In this document: one piece after another, positions 24,906-35,859 of the stretch
How the letters are laid out: each line of letters opens with the position of its first letter
Position numbering within the stretch: position 1 is the stretch's first letter
Origin: Calonectria ilicicola
Taxonomy: Eukaryota; Ascomycota; Sordariomycetes; Hypocreales; Nectriaceae
DNA: 64,000 nucleotides
Direction: 5' to 3'
NCBI GenBank assembly: GCA_020809705.1
Contig: CP085830.1
Span: 2,108,001 to 2,172,000 of the forward strand
Notes under the pieces: model-generated
Told to the model about the DNA's origin: nothing
The model's input: only the letters and a program-made list of their open reading frames with translations
The model's database searches: none
Translations under genes and position numbers: made by a program

Positions 24906-25770
24906 ACGTCCTGGGTGTGTGTTTCATATAGAGCACGTCTCAGTGCTTTTCTTACAATACGTATCAAAGTCATCGCACTGTGACAAAAATTTGGCTGCCA
25001 TTGATTGAGTTTTTCATGTTTTATCCTGTTTATCCTTATATGATGAAAAAAAAACCGTAAAGAAGTGATGATTTTATCTGAGTAAAGGTCAGATTTAGCA
25101 ACCTGCTAAATTGTGTCTTGATGTGGCGCGACCCGTGTTATTTTCAACATTGCTATTTTTCGTAGGCGTCATTAAATAAATGACTTCGAGGCCTCTCTAT
25201 ATGACTAAATTTAATTATAGTGAATGCATTGAGACCCTTAAAGCCGAGAAAACTCACTGTGACCGATTATGGGTTTATAACCCTAACCCTAACCCTCTTG
25301 TGGCATAAGTAATTTTTAGGCGGTCTTTGGCGAGTTTTTGGCGGGCCCCGGTAAACAAGGTTTAGTTGTATTTGGTAGCTTTTAACAACTTATTTAGTGA
25401 TTTAAAGCTTTTATTTTATAGTAGAGGCCCTAATATTAGATATCCAGGGGGCTTAACTACAATTTGGCTGGGTGATGTGTAGGATTTGGGGGTTTAGACG
25501 TATAATCTTCTTTGAACCTTCCAACTACCTTACCCACTACCAGAAATCTAAATAAAATAATTTGCTGCTACAATAAAATATACATATATATTTATCTGCA
25601 TTGAATTTTAAATTTAGGCGAAAATAGAGGTCGTTAGGAAATGACTGTAGGGAGAAATGTTCATGGATAGAGGACTACAAGGTCTCGCTCAACTGCCCCT
25701 TGGCCATACTATAGCTTGTAGCTAAAACACTATTTAATAAAAATAAATTTCAAATCTATTTAAATATGAC
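24906..25770. other. AT-rich intergenic block, possible decayed repeat
   Basis: 865 bases with many A/T runs and TA-rich words, between the stop codons of the epimerase-like gene (plus) and the fumarylacetoacetase gene (minus). It contains a short telomere-like array at 25278-25296. It could be a mutated repeat remnant, but I see no terminal inverted repeats or target duplication. Confidence 0.45.
25278..25296. repeat. interstitial telomere-like repeat (TAACCC)3T
   Basis: Three perfect copies of TAACCC plus one T, the complement of the TTAGGG unit found at most filamentous fungal telomeres. It is too short to say whether it marks a former chromosome end, a repair scar or chance. Confidence 0.75.
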
Positions 25771-27062
25771 TTAGAACGGCTTTGCGGGTGACACGTATCC
25801 AATACACTCCCCGAAACCAACACCATCGCCAGCATACGCATTAAAGCGCACTCCGTCACCATCCTCCAGATATGTTCTCTTCTTGCCGTTAGACAGTTCC
25901 CAGCTGACCTTGCCGCCCTTGGTCATCTCAAGCAAGCACCCGTGCTCATCATCGCCCACACCAGACACAGTTCCGGTTGCCAGTATATCGCCCGAGTTGA
26001 TGTTGCATCCGTTGATGGTCTGCTGTGCCACCAAGTCGCGGAATGTCCAATACATCCATGCTAGCTGCGCCGTGCATGTCTTGGTGACCGAGCCCTCGGA
26101 CAAGACCTCGGATTCTAGTGTAACATTATAGCTCGACTTGACCTTATTATCTTGGAGGTATGGGCGGGCAGCAAACTGCTTTACAGGAGGCTCAGTGGCA
26201 AATGGCTCCAGAGCCTCGAGCGTTACTACCCAGGGTGAGATGGATGTTCCAAAGCTTTTGCCATTCATGGGCCCAAGGGGTGTCATTTCAAAGCCTTGAA
26301 TATCTCGGGCTGTTTCTCAAGTTAGCCGCGGGTTTGTGGGGGGAGTCCATCAACTTACAACTCCAGTCGTTGACAATGACTATTCCAAAGATGTGCTCGT
26401 CAGCGTCGTTAACGGATACCCTGTCACCAAACTTGGAGGGCTTCCCAATAATTGCACCCATTTCCATTTCGTAGTCTAGGGCTCTGGTTGGCCCAAAAGC
26501 AATCTCTTTCCCATCTCTATATTGTCCATATGGTCTGGTGATTGATGTTCCGGATATGACGATAGAAGATGAACGCCCAGTGTAGCCAATGGGGAGATAC
26601 AATGAGGCGGGAGGGAAGACACGGGTTCCTTGAACAGCTTCCCCAGCATTGAGTAGGTGCTCCGTGGAGCAGGAAAAATCTGTAAATCCTTTCACCTCAA
26701 TGGGCAAGTGCATAGTAACTTCACTAACGGGAACACCATGCTTCTTTACGTTCTTCTCGTCGCCGAGGAAGCTTTGGAGAGCGCCGCGGAGCTTCAATAG
26801 ATCTTTCTTGTCGTTGGCGGAGAGTGCATTTAATGTGGACTGGTTTGTCAGCCTTGGTTCTAGACAGGGCCGCTGGGAGATTTTATGTCTGCTTATTTAC
26901 CTGAGAGAAAGTGTCCTTTACGCTGGCCGGAACGTCTAGGTCCAAATCGGCCAAGAAGAAGACTAGATCACCGAGCCGAGTTGCAGCTGCAGGCGAATGG
27001 CTCTTGCTGCTAGCAATCCCATAGGGAATATTTTTTATCGAAAAGTGTTCGGCGTAGGACAT
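25771..27062 (-). CDS. fumarylacetoacetase (FAH) family hydrolase
   Basis: Exons 27062-26901, 26839-26359 and 26309-25771 give 393 residues. N-terminal FAH domain: MSYAEHFSIKNIPYGIASS. Catalytic-domain motifs present: GFTDFSCSTEHLLNAG (metal Asp and catalytic His), LDYEMEMGAIIG (two metal Glu), IFGIVIVNDWS (metal Asp), then PLGPMNGKSFGTSISPWVV and GDILATGTVSG. The four expected metal ligands are therefore all visible. FAH splits fumarylacetoacetate to fumarate and acetoacetate, the last step of phenylalanine/tyrosine breakdown. The second splice junction gives W-S-S-R-D-I where most homologs have W-S-A-R-D-I. At 393 residues it is somewhat shorter than the usual 415-430. It could be a divergent paralog: no homogentisate dioxygenase or maleylacetoacetate isomerase gene lies beside it. 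Confidence 0.88.
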
Positions 27063-27590
27063 TTTGGGGGTATTTTGAGGGTATTTTTTGACAAAAAAAA
27101 AAGGGAAAACAAGGTGTTTGTCAGTTGTTTCAGTAACTTGATGCTTCATAACGAGCTCAGCGCGGCAAGTTGGCTCATGGCACCCACCCCCGCCCCCACC
27201 GGACTCGCTTTACAGGGGCCGGCTCCAGGTGGATGGCGGATGGCCCGTGACGAACCGCTCCGAAGAACCGAGGGCGCGAGGAGGGCCCGAAAATGGGTTA
27301 CGCAGACATGAATTACAGCATAGTAGGAATAAATTTGTAATTTTTGCTTCATTTCCACCTACTTTATTAGGGTATTGTTCTGAAAAATAGACAACGAGTT
27401 ACGGGTGTTGTCATGATTATGGCTTGATAGAGGAATCACGCATGCACATTGGTGGAGATGGGTTGAGAAGAGTTTTAGGTCAAATAATTTATTTTCATTT
27501 TAAATACAGGCAATTGGTTTACGAGACTAGCCCCGGATTACGGGTTCTTTAATCTATCAAACACGCGGAACCTTTTATGCAGCATTAAAT
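27063..27590. other. intergenic region
   Basis: Upstream of the FAH gene and downstream of the S15 hydrolase. GC-rich in the middle (27170-27300), AT-rich toward 27590. No gene seen. Confidence 0.5.
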
Positions 27591-29555
27591 CTATTTGGGG
27601 GGGATGATGGGCAACGTGACGTAGTTATCCTGGCCCTCGCCAAAGTGGATAGTGTTGGTGCCGGCAAACTTGGCGGGTACTCTGTTTGACTGTTAGTTAT
27701 TTGATACCAGGAAATAAAGGATTTAAATGGGCCAAAAAAAGGCTTACCTGTCAGCGTCGCTTTCGTGCTGGAAGATGCCGCTTCCCTGAGTGTCTCCACT
27801 GGCCACCTCGAAGATAATCTTGCTGCCCTTCTCAGCCACCACGTTTGTGGGCCAGACCTCGATGTCGACGGGGTACACCTCGCCGGCCTTGACGGGTTGG
27901 ACATCGGTAGATAGGTACTCTCGGTGGGGGAGGTAAGGGCGGTGTCTGGGGTGGTCCTCGTAGACCTTGCGGTTGCTCACGCGCAGCCAGCCCTTGGCAA
28001 GGGGAATAGGGTCACCGGCGGTTCCAGTGTAGTGCACCTCCTCACCAGTAGGAGAAATGTATCGTAGAGTGACGAACAGATCAATATCGGTCTCGCCAGA
28101 GTTATCGGGGGTCACTGAGACGTTGAGGCGGGCAGTGACGTGTCCTGTAATCTCCGTCTCCTCCTCAAAGGGAGCTGTGGTAAACTGGACTAGCTGGGGG
28201 TTGCTGAGGCTTCCCAGTGCTGGGTATGAGACCGACTTGGAGTCGGAAGTGGGCTTGTTGGGAGTCAAGCTCTGGTCTGAAGTCAAGTACCACTTGGTGT
28301 ACTGGGTTCGGGGGATGGGCCAAGCTTCCTCGTCACGCTTCTCGTATGCCTTCTCCTTCTCGGCATCATTGAAACCAACATTGCCCTTTCGCAGCGTCAG
28401 GGTGACGGCGGGTACCTTGCCGGGGGTGCTCCAGCCGTACTCGTCCTTGCCCTTGAGGAAAGCACTCAAGAAGCTCTTCTGGACCTCAACTTCCTCCTTG
28501 TAGTAAAAGGGCAGATCGTGTCGACCGGTGATGAAGCGGATGTACTTGAACTTGGATCCGGCGTGGGTGTATCCCTCGACGTTTCCTCGAAGGTGCAGCA
28601 GGATGCCACCCCAGTTGGCGACACTGAGAAGGGGAACCTCGATGTCCTCAAGGTTGTATTCCTTGCTGGCGTAGTATTCGTCATCACGGAACTTGTTTTT
28701 GGCGTTATCTTCGGTCTGGTCCTTGCGGTTTTGGACTAGAACCTCCGCGGGCAGGTCGCCTTCAATGGTTTCCTGCTGGCCGCGGGCACCGGGACCGTCA
28801 GGAGGGAAGGTAAGCTTGGAGCGGCCGGCTAGACCGTACTGGTTTACGAGGACCTGACGGTTCCACCAGAAACCAATAAACTTGTTGGAGAGGATACCAC
28901 CGTGTCGACAGCGATCACGATAGTAGTCAGACATGCCCTCCCAGGGGATGATAGCGGCCAAGCCCTTGGGTCGGCGGGCAGCCACACGCCATTGCGAACC
29001 AGCGTAGTATGAGATACCCAGTAGACCAACCTTTCCGGTAGACCAAGACTGATCGGCCGACCACTCCACAACGTCAAAGAAGCACTCGCTGGTGCCGCGG
29101 CTCATGGTGTCGAGCAGACCGGGGCTCTGGCCCAGGCCGCGCTCATCAGTGCGCACAACGGCATAGCCTTCGCGAGTCCAGTAGACTGGGTCGGGAGTCT
29201 CCCAGCACGAGTACTTGGAGCGGTGCTCGGGGTTGACCTGGTTGAAAGAACCATTGTAAAAAGTCTCGTAAGGAATGTCCTTGCCATAGGGTCCGTAGGT
29301 GACGAGGACGGGCCAGCGGGCATTGGGGTCTGCCGACTTGGGGAGATAGACGTTCGCGCGGACGGGCAACTTGGAGGCCTTGAGGGGGATAGAGACGTTC
29401 TTGTGGAAGACGAGGTTGTTCTCGTCGTCGACGAAGGTCTCCTGGATGTCCCGGATGGCGGGCGTCACGACTTCGGTAGTCATGATGGGCAGTCTTGTAA
29501 GTGAGGTGGATCTGTGTCTGCTGGTGGAGAATAGCCGAGCAAACGCAGCGATCAT
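27591..29555 (-). CDS. CocE/NonD (X-Pro dipeptidyl-peptidase S15) family hydrolase with mitochondrial-type presequence
   Basis: Exons 29555-27748 and 27681-27591 give 632 residues. The alpha/beta hydrolase part contains PVLVTYGPYGKDIPYE, then VVRTDERGLGQSPG and the nucleophile elbow GLLGISYYAGSQW (Ser of GIS). A cap region and the C-terminal jelly-roll domain (VTARLNVSVTPDNSGETDIDLFVTLRYIS) define the CocE/S15 group of esterases and peptidases. The last exon restores the end, VPAKFAGTNTIHFGEGQ. Two ATGs are plausible. The first gives a 24-residue Arg/Ser-rich leader (MIAAFARLFSTSRHRSTSLT) typical of mitochondrial import; the second, at 29483 (MTTEVVTPA), gives a cytosolic form. The natural substrate cannot be told from sequence. 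The nearest upstream gene is the small unknown gene on the same strand. Confidence 0.9.
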
Positions 29556-30398
29556 GAATTGACGGGAGAAAGGGAAGAGAAAAAAAAAAGAAGAAGAAGA
29601 ACAGATGCAATTAAAGAAAAGAAAGGAAACGGCAATCTCCCCTTTCGCACGCAATCGCTGCTACATTTTGCTCTCTTCTCCAACGACTTGCCGACGTGCA
29701 TAACCCGGGAGGCCCTCAGATCGCAGGTCGTCGGAACGGTGGGGGCGGGGAGGCGAGAGTCTGGCTGGGGGACGGAAGCGGAGTTAACTACGATGGCCGA
29801 TGCACTCACTGCTGAGTTGGAGTGGAGCCTAGCCGCGGAGATTTCGCTTGTAAGCGGGCAGCGAATGTGACCTGGCATCGAGATCCAATCACGGCGGCTC
29901 GTTTTGGTGCATTTTATTTTACTTTTTCGTTTTTCTTATTCGTTCTGTGGCAGATGTGAGACCGATGATGTCGGCGGTTTGCACCCACCCTTGCACCCAC
30001 CACCTATCTATCTATCCATCGACTTGAGACTGGCAGGGCGACAGGGACCACTACAATCACACACTTTCCTCTGGCCGCGAAATCAAACACCTTCAGGGGG
30101 AAAAAATGAAGAATAAAAATGGAAATGATACACAATTGTTTATTTCCCGTCCTGATCTACCAGAGAAATAATAATGGCAGTAATACGAATAATTGACAGC
30201 TAAGCAAAACACAAAAGAAACGTCATGGCGGTATTTGCCCTGCTATCTTGACAGCTAGACTGGTTCATCCAACGCTCGCTCCACACTCAGACCACGGTCC
30301 CCATTACTTGCGTCATTCTAGATCTCACCTCCGATCTTGAATCTGAAAGCCGACTTGTTGAATCTGCCAAAAGTGTTGTTCCAGATTCTGTTTCCAAT
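29556..30398. other. intergenic region
   Basis: About 840 bases between two minus-strand genes. A purine-rich run at 29575-29600 lies just upstream of the hydrolase ATG, i.e. a pyrimidine-rich leader on the coding strand. No gene seen. Confidence 0.5.
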
Positions 30399-30798
30399 CT
30401 AGAACGCGCTCTGTGTTAGATAACATAGTATAAAAATAAAACCAAAACCAAAAAATACTTACAACTTGAAAGGTGACACCTTCAAACATGTGAAAGATAA
30501 AGACTTGCTCTATGGGGTGAGATCCTCCAGGGCGCAGAGCTAGATTGCGACCACTGTTGACAGCCCGGTAAGGAGGCACTTGGCGGTAGTAGTCTGGCCA
30601 GTCGGCAGGGTTCTCACTGTGAGGCAGAGGGCCATCGAGAGCTTCGTGGTTGTCGTTATACACAGTCTGAATACCAGCTGTCTCGTCGCTGGCGCGCTGA
30701 GCGCTGGCAGCGGGGGTGCTGGCAGCAGGAGTGAGCTGGATCTCGTAGTCTCGGAGCACGTCCTCCTGAGTGATGACTTCAGTGGTGGAGGACGACAT
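30399..30798 (-). CDS. small protein of unknown function, 115 residues (splice-dependent end)
   Basis: Exons 30798-30463 and 30410-30399 give 115 residues: MSSSTTEVITQEDVLRDYE, then an Ala/Thr/Pro-rich linker, then a well-structured-looking segment with ENPADWPDYYRQVPPYRAVN and ending HMFEGVTFQVSAF. The 52-base intron has GTAAGT at its start and a CTAACACAG acceptor, so splicing is well supported. If the intron is retained, the frame stays open and adds a 46-residue tail with an aromatic run (IFWFWFYFYTML). A further in-frame ATG lies 20 codons upstream (30858). I do not recognise a family. It is divergent from the ALDH-like gene, 843 bases away. Confidence 0.65.
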
Positions 30799-31641
30799 TT
30801 TGGTTATTGCTTGAGTGGATGCTGATGGCTTTGTTGCAGTCCACGTTTGGTTGGCCAAGTAGGTATATGAGGAGCCGAGTGGAACGGTTCAAGAAGTTAT
30901 GATGGTGATGGCGGATAAAGGGACAAAGTAAAAGAGAAAAGAGGAGGCAGATCACAGCACAGTAAAGGATGGATTATTCTATCCTTGCACACGTCCAGTC
31001 TTCAGATGTCGATGGTATGATGTTGAAGGCGAATGCCGATGCCTTGGCCGAAAATACAGATTCCGTCAAGTCAAGGAAGAGAAAGGGGATATCCGCACGG
31101 CAAATGCTCGTCACGGGTCACGGATTTGGACGGGTCGACTGATTCCCTCGCTCGTCTCGCTTTTTTAGTCCCGAATATCCCGGGCGACAATTGGGCACAG
31201 ACACGCAGCGTTCCCTTTGGGGGGCTAATAATTAATGCCCTTTTTTGGTGTCTTGCGCATCCCCCACTTTCCGAACCGATGCGCCCCCATCTCAGCCGGG
31301 AAGTGCGAATGCCCCCAGTCACATCCGGGGAAAGAGGGGAGACCTGGGGGAGGAGGGAAAAATGTGGCCAGACTGGGGATTTAGCCTCGCGTGAGTGGTA
31401 GAGGAGAATATTTGGAGATTGATTGTCGGCTTATGTTATCTTGTCAAGACTTCCAGCGGAAAAAAAAAAAGAAGAAGGAGGAACAGTTTGACTGTATTGT
31501 CGCGCCATTGTCAATTGGACCTACAACTTACACGAAACCATCACCATCACCAATATCTCCTTCTCTACCTCTTCTCTCCTCTCCCCATTCATTACATTCT
31601 CCCACACATACCTTCCCACCGACCCATCCTCACCAATCGCA
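30799..31641. promoter_or_regulatory. divergent promoter region
   Basis: Shared upstream region of the small unknown gene (minus) and the ALDH-like gene (plus). A CT- and CA-rich leader at 31530-31641 runs into the ALDH ATG. No gene seen. Confidence 0.45.
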
Positions 31642-33167
31642 ATGGCTACCGCCATCGAGCGTCTCCAAGACGCCGTCCTAGACGGTCGCGCGGAAACCCC
31701 ACGATTCCGCCAGAACCAGCTGCAGGCGCTGCACCTCGCGCTGCGATCCAATGCTGCCGACATCATCGCATCCATAGCAAAGGACACAGGCGCCTCGGCT
31801 GCAGAGGTTGATGCAGAGTTCTACCTCGCCCTCGAGGCCGTCCGCCACTTTTATGAGGGTGTCGACTTCAAGCAGCTCATCGAGGACGAATACTCTGTGA
31901 CGCACGGCAAGGACTTTGCCCACAGGCGCCTGGGCTTTGGCTTGGTCGTCTTGAGACCATCCAGCCACACCCGCTTCTTTTCCATCATCAGTCCCCTTGC
32001 CGCTGCCATCTCGGCCGCATGCTGTGTTGCTCTTGAGGTACGTTGAACACCGCCTAGCAATATTTCCAAGCACTGACCATTTTTTTCATTTTACAGCTGC
32101 AAGACAGCCTCCTCAACCTCGACGCTGTTCTCCGCAAGATTCTTCCCAAGGCCTTGGACATCAATACTTTTGCCATTACAAGCAAAATTGGCGATTCCGC
32201 GGTCCTCGAGAATGCCCTCTTGGTTGATCAAGCCAACGAATCCACCTCCAGCGGCCTTACAAACCAACTACTCTCATCCAACCAAAACCGCGTTGTTGCC
32301 ATTGTCGATCGCACTGCTGACCTTGACCTCGCCGCCAAGGCCATCACCTCAGCGCGCTTCAACTTTGGTGGCATGTCGCCCTATGCTCCCGACCTGGTAC
32401 TGGTCAATGAGTTCATCAAGAAGGACTTTTTTGAAGCTTGCTCGCGGTATGCGACGCTATCGTTTGCCAACGAGACGTCAGTCAAGCGAGTAGACAGCAA
32501 CCAGAGTGGCGAGTCAAGAAAGGCCATCAAAGAGGCCGAGGACAAGAGGCTCGTAAGCAGCTTTGGCTCTGATGATTTCAAGTTGGTTGATATCAAGGAT
32601 CGCGATGCTACCATTGCCAAGATCAAGATCAAGGGCCGCTTCCTCCCCATCCTCACCTGCTCCAGTCTTCTCGACGCCATCTACAACAACCCCACCTTTG
32701 AGAAGCCCCTGCTCGCCACATACTGCTTTGCTTCTGTTGGTGCAGCCAAGTACCTTTCACAGCATATCCCTGCCCACATCTCACTGATCAACCAAATCCC
32801 GAGCCACCTACTCGTGGGCCCTGCTGCACCCACCAGCCAAGACCCCGACCTGCATTATCGGTACAACACCAAGATGTTCTCTGTGCCTCGCCCGCAGTTT
32901 GTCGAGGCGCATCCCGAGTCATTCACACAAGTGGCCAAGCTGCTGAACAGCGAGGCTGGCGCATCAGCTCAGTCGGTGCGCGCTCTAGCGATAAAGCCTC
33001 TGAAGCCCACAGGCGAGCCAGACAACAAGCACATTGGTTTCTTCGAGGGAAGTGCCCTGCTTGGTTTCTCTGTTACACTCACTACTGTTGTGCTACCGTT
33101 GATGGGGTACGGTGCCTACTTCCTAGGAAAGCGAGGTGTGGAGCTGTACCTAAGAGTGAGGGCTTAA
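31642..33167 (+). CDS. ALDH3-like protein lacking catalytic residues, C-terminal membrane anchor (likely pseudoenzyme)
   Basis: Exons 31642-32037 and 32097-33167 give 488 residues. The fold is that of class 3 (fatty) aldehyde dehydrogenases: an N-terminal helical region (RLQDAVLDGRAETPRFRQNQL), DRTADLDLAAKAITSARFNFGG, and a C-terminal hydrophobic anchor (about 455-480) followed by a basic tail. Key motifs are altered. The catalytic loop, normally GQTCxAPD, reads GGMSPYAPD with no Cys; the ELGGK motif with the catalytic Glu is missing before VVAIVDRTADLD; and the cofactor segment normally reading SPWNYP is shortened to ISPLAAAIS. Active ALDH3 enzymes oxidise fatty aldehydes at membranes. This one probably cannot, and may have a binding or regulatory role. 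The frame is intact, so it is not a pseudogene. Confidence 0.88.
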
Positions 33168-34368
33168 TGTTGATGAAGCACAGGTACGCGTGGCCAAGAC
33201 CAGTTTGGCACGCGTGCGGATGTATTGAAGTTTGGATTGTTAAATTATTTCCTTTGTCGACTTTGGATAGTCTCAGCCACTGTTGTCTACATAGTCATCA
33301 TTACTAGCCAATTTACATTTCCTTTTTTTTTCTTTTTACCTTTGACAAGAGGCAAACATTCATCATACTTGGGGAACGACAATGTAGTATTAGCTTTTTC
33401 ACTAATGATGCACACGCAAAATCAATTCAATTCAAATTTAAGTGCAGGGCGCAATGTTATTGAAATTGAAGATTAAAAATGTCACAAAGCTTGCAATAAC
33501 GCAATCTGGCACTCGGAATGCCGGATTTTACGGGATAGGTCCATCATAGGCGCTTAATTACGTGCATTGTGGAGTTTGACACGACGAGTTCTACCCCATA
33601 TTTTTACATACATACTATTGTTCGCTAAATAGAGTTTACTGGCCAATGTAGCCCATTGTTTCCTTACTCTCCGAGCCTGCAAAACAGGGCGTACAAGGAT
33701 AAAGTACGAGGGGCCCCATCTCTCCAAAAAAAAATGGTCGAGGGAAAGGACGTTTATTTTCATTTTTGCGGGGATCGGGAAGTGGAGGCGGGCTCGGCAC
33801 GGGGCCCCGATTCGGCCCCACCCGTCGCGTACCGAAAGCATGGGACCCGTTTTATCATGAGCAGAGGAGCCTGGAAATAAGGAGCTTGGGGAAAAGAGCG
33901 AGCCACATGTCTGGGGAGGTGGATGGCGGGGGGAGAGGGGGAGGAGGAGGGACAGAAGGGGCTGCTGTCAGGTCCGGGGCACGTAGGGAACAAGTGGAGG
34001 GTGGCAACATAGCTTTCTTGGTCGCATTAGGCCGCCTAACCATTCCATTTCATGCTTTTTCACCTGGGATATGAATATTACCAGTGCTCCCCGGCCTTTA
34101 CATTTCCCTTGGTGATCCATTTTGGTTGTTCCGGCTTCAAGTTTGATACCCCAGCAAAACACACTTCTCGCACTGGAAGGGTTGAGCGTTTTCGATTCCA
34201 ATTCCTATTGATCTTTCATTTTCACCCATCTTCTTCCTCTTATACCCACTCCTGTAAGTCTCCTCCCTCCTCTCCAAGTGTGTGACTGTCCAACAGGTTC
34301 AGGCTCTGACAACAACTTCAGGAAACTTATTACACATTCTTGACCGAGGTCAAGTCAGTCAATTCAAG
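33168..34368. other. 1.2-kb intergenic region
   Basis: 3' sequence of the ALDH-like gene and promoter of the LigB-type gene. A probable 5' UTR intron of the latter lies at 34254-34321 (GTAAGT..CTGAC..TTCAG). GC-rich purine tract at 33900-33965. No gene seen. Confidence 0.5.
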
Positions 34369-35390
34369 ATGGCTGTAGGAAGCAAACAAGAGCCCATGAA
34401 CCCCGTGCACCTGTACTCCCACGGGAGCACCATGATGCTGGGCGAGGCACACAACTCAGGCGAGTACTGGAAGAAGTGCGGCGACGAGGCGCTGGCGAAT
34501 GGTATCGAGCACATTATCATGATGGTATGAAATAACCCTCCGAGTCTTTCAACATGTAAAACATAACGGAGCTTCGACTGACGAATTCTCAACAGGGCGC
34601 TCACTGGGCCACATCCACACCCAACACGGTGCTCATCGCCTCCAACCCCAACCCGCAAAAGTCGCCCGTGGCCTACGTGCACCCGGAAAAGTACGTCAAC
34701 TACAAGCTCAACCCGGACCTGGGCTTCGTCCCGACCATCCAGGAGCACCTCCAGGCGGCGGGCATCGGCGCCGAGCTGGCGCCCGACTTTGACTGGATCC
34801 ACGACACGTACCTCATCCTCATCCGCATGTTCCCCAACGGCTCCCCGCCCACGACGCTCATCAGCATGAACCACACCTTCGACCCGCACTTCCACCTCGC
34901 CGTCGGAGCCGCCCTCCGCCCGCTCCGCGCCGCCCGCCACAAGACGCTCTTCATCGGCTCCGGCGGCTCCGTCCACAACCTCTACCGCAACGTCTACACC
35001 CCCATGCTGCGCTACCGCGACAGCCTGGCCCAGCCCTTCCCGCCCGGCGACTGGGCCCTCGACTTCCGCCAGGAGGTCATCGACCTGTTCTGCAACGGCT
35101 ACGAGGACAACGTGCCCAAGGACCACGCCGAGTACGGCAAGGTCATCCGCGGCAAGAAGCCCTGCGGCGGCCCGCTGCTACGCCGCAAGGCCACCAGCCT
35201 GATGAAGCACCCGCTGTACCGCGACGCCCACGCCACCGACGACCACTTCATGGCCACCATGTTCGTTGCTGGGCTGTGCGGTGGCCGAGGTGATGTCAAC
35301 ATGAAGGCTGTCATGGGAGGCGAGGACTGGGAGTTGACCAACATGTGCAACTCACAGTTTACCGTTGGTGAGTGGGTTGCGGCCAACTGA
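34369..35390 (+). CDS. LigB-type extradiol ring-opening dioxygenase (DODA-like)
   Basis: Exons 34369-34524 and 34596-35390 give 316 residues. Conserved features: NPVHLYSHGSTMMLG near the N-terminus (first metal His), GAHWATS right after the intron, WIHDTYLILIRMFP (second His region), ISMNHTFDPHFHLAVG and GSGGSVHNL. This pattern fits the LigB superfamily of non-heme iron enzymes that open catechol rings, in the group related to 4,5-DOPA dioxygenase. From 34600 to 35270 nearly every codon ends in G or C, much more than in neighbouring genes, so the gene is either strongly codon-biased or of different origin. I chose MAVGSKQEP as the start; an in-frame codon further upstream falls in the probable 5' UTR intron. 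The true aromatic substrate is unknown. Confidence 0.88.
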
Positions 35391-35859
35391 AGACATAGGC
35401 ATATGCGCATATATATATATATATATGCCAATGCGTGCGTGCGTATAAGTGTAAGTGTGTGTGTGTATGTAGGTACACATACATGTATGCAGTATGCTGG
35501 ATATAATAAATACCCAGTATCCCATCTATTATTACGAGTAAAGGGGTCGTGCTGAGGATCAAAGTGTCATGATATATATCCGAGGGAGAGAGGTTGCATC
35601 TTGCCGGACAGTCTTGTTATTTTACTTTATTTATTTATTCCCTTTTTATCGTCTAAACTGGTGAATCTCTCCATCTTCAACCTCGCGTGAGAACCGAAGC
35701 AATGCCCAAGCCCGTGTCCTTCTCTGTTATACCAAAACAAAGGCAGCTCCTTCTACTGTGTCCCGCCATCAATGCCTCCAATGCGCCCGAGATAACAATG
35801 ACTTTTGTTTAGCAGTACCACCCAAAACCAGACGCCATTCCTTAATCTGAATAACAATA
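35391..35859. other. convergent 3' intergenic region with simple repeats
   Basis: Between the 3' ends of the LigB-type gene and MED5. It starts with (AT)9 at 35409-35426 followed by GT-rich repeats to about 35490. No gene seen. Confidence 0.6.
35409..35490. repeat. AT and GT microsatellite cluster
   Basis: Nine AT units form a self-complementary tract flanked by GC, followed by GCGT and GTGT runs and alternating TACA/TGTA. It lies 19 bases after the LigB-type stop codon and may be part of its 3' UTR. Confidence 0.8.
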
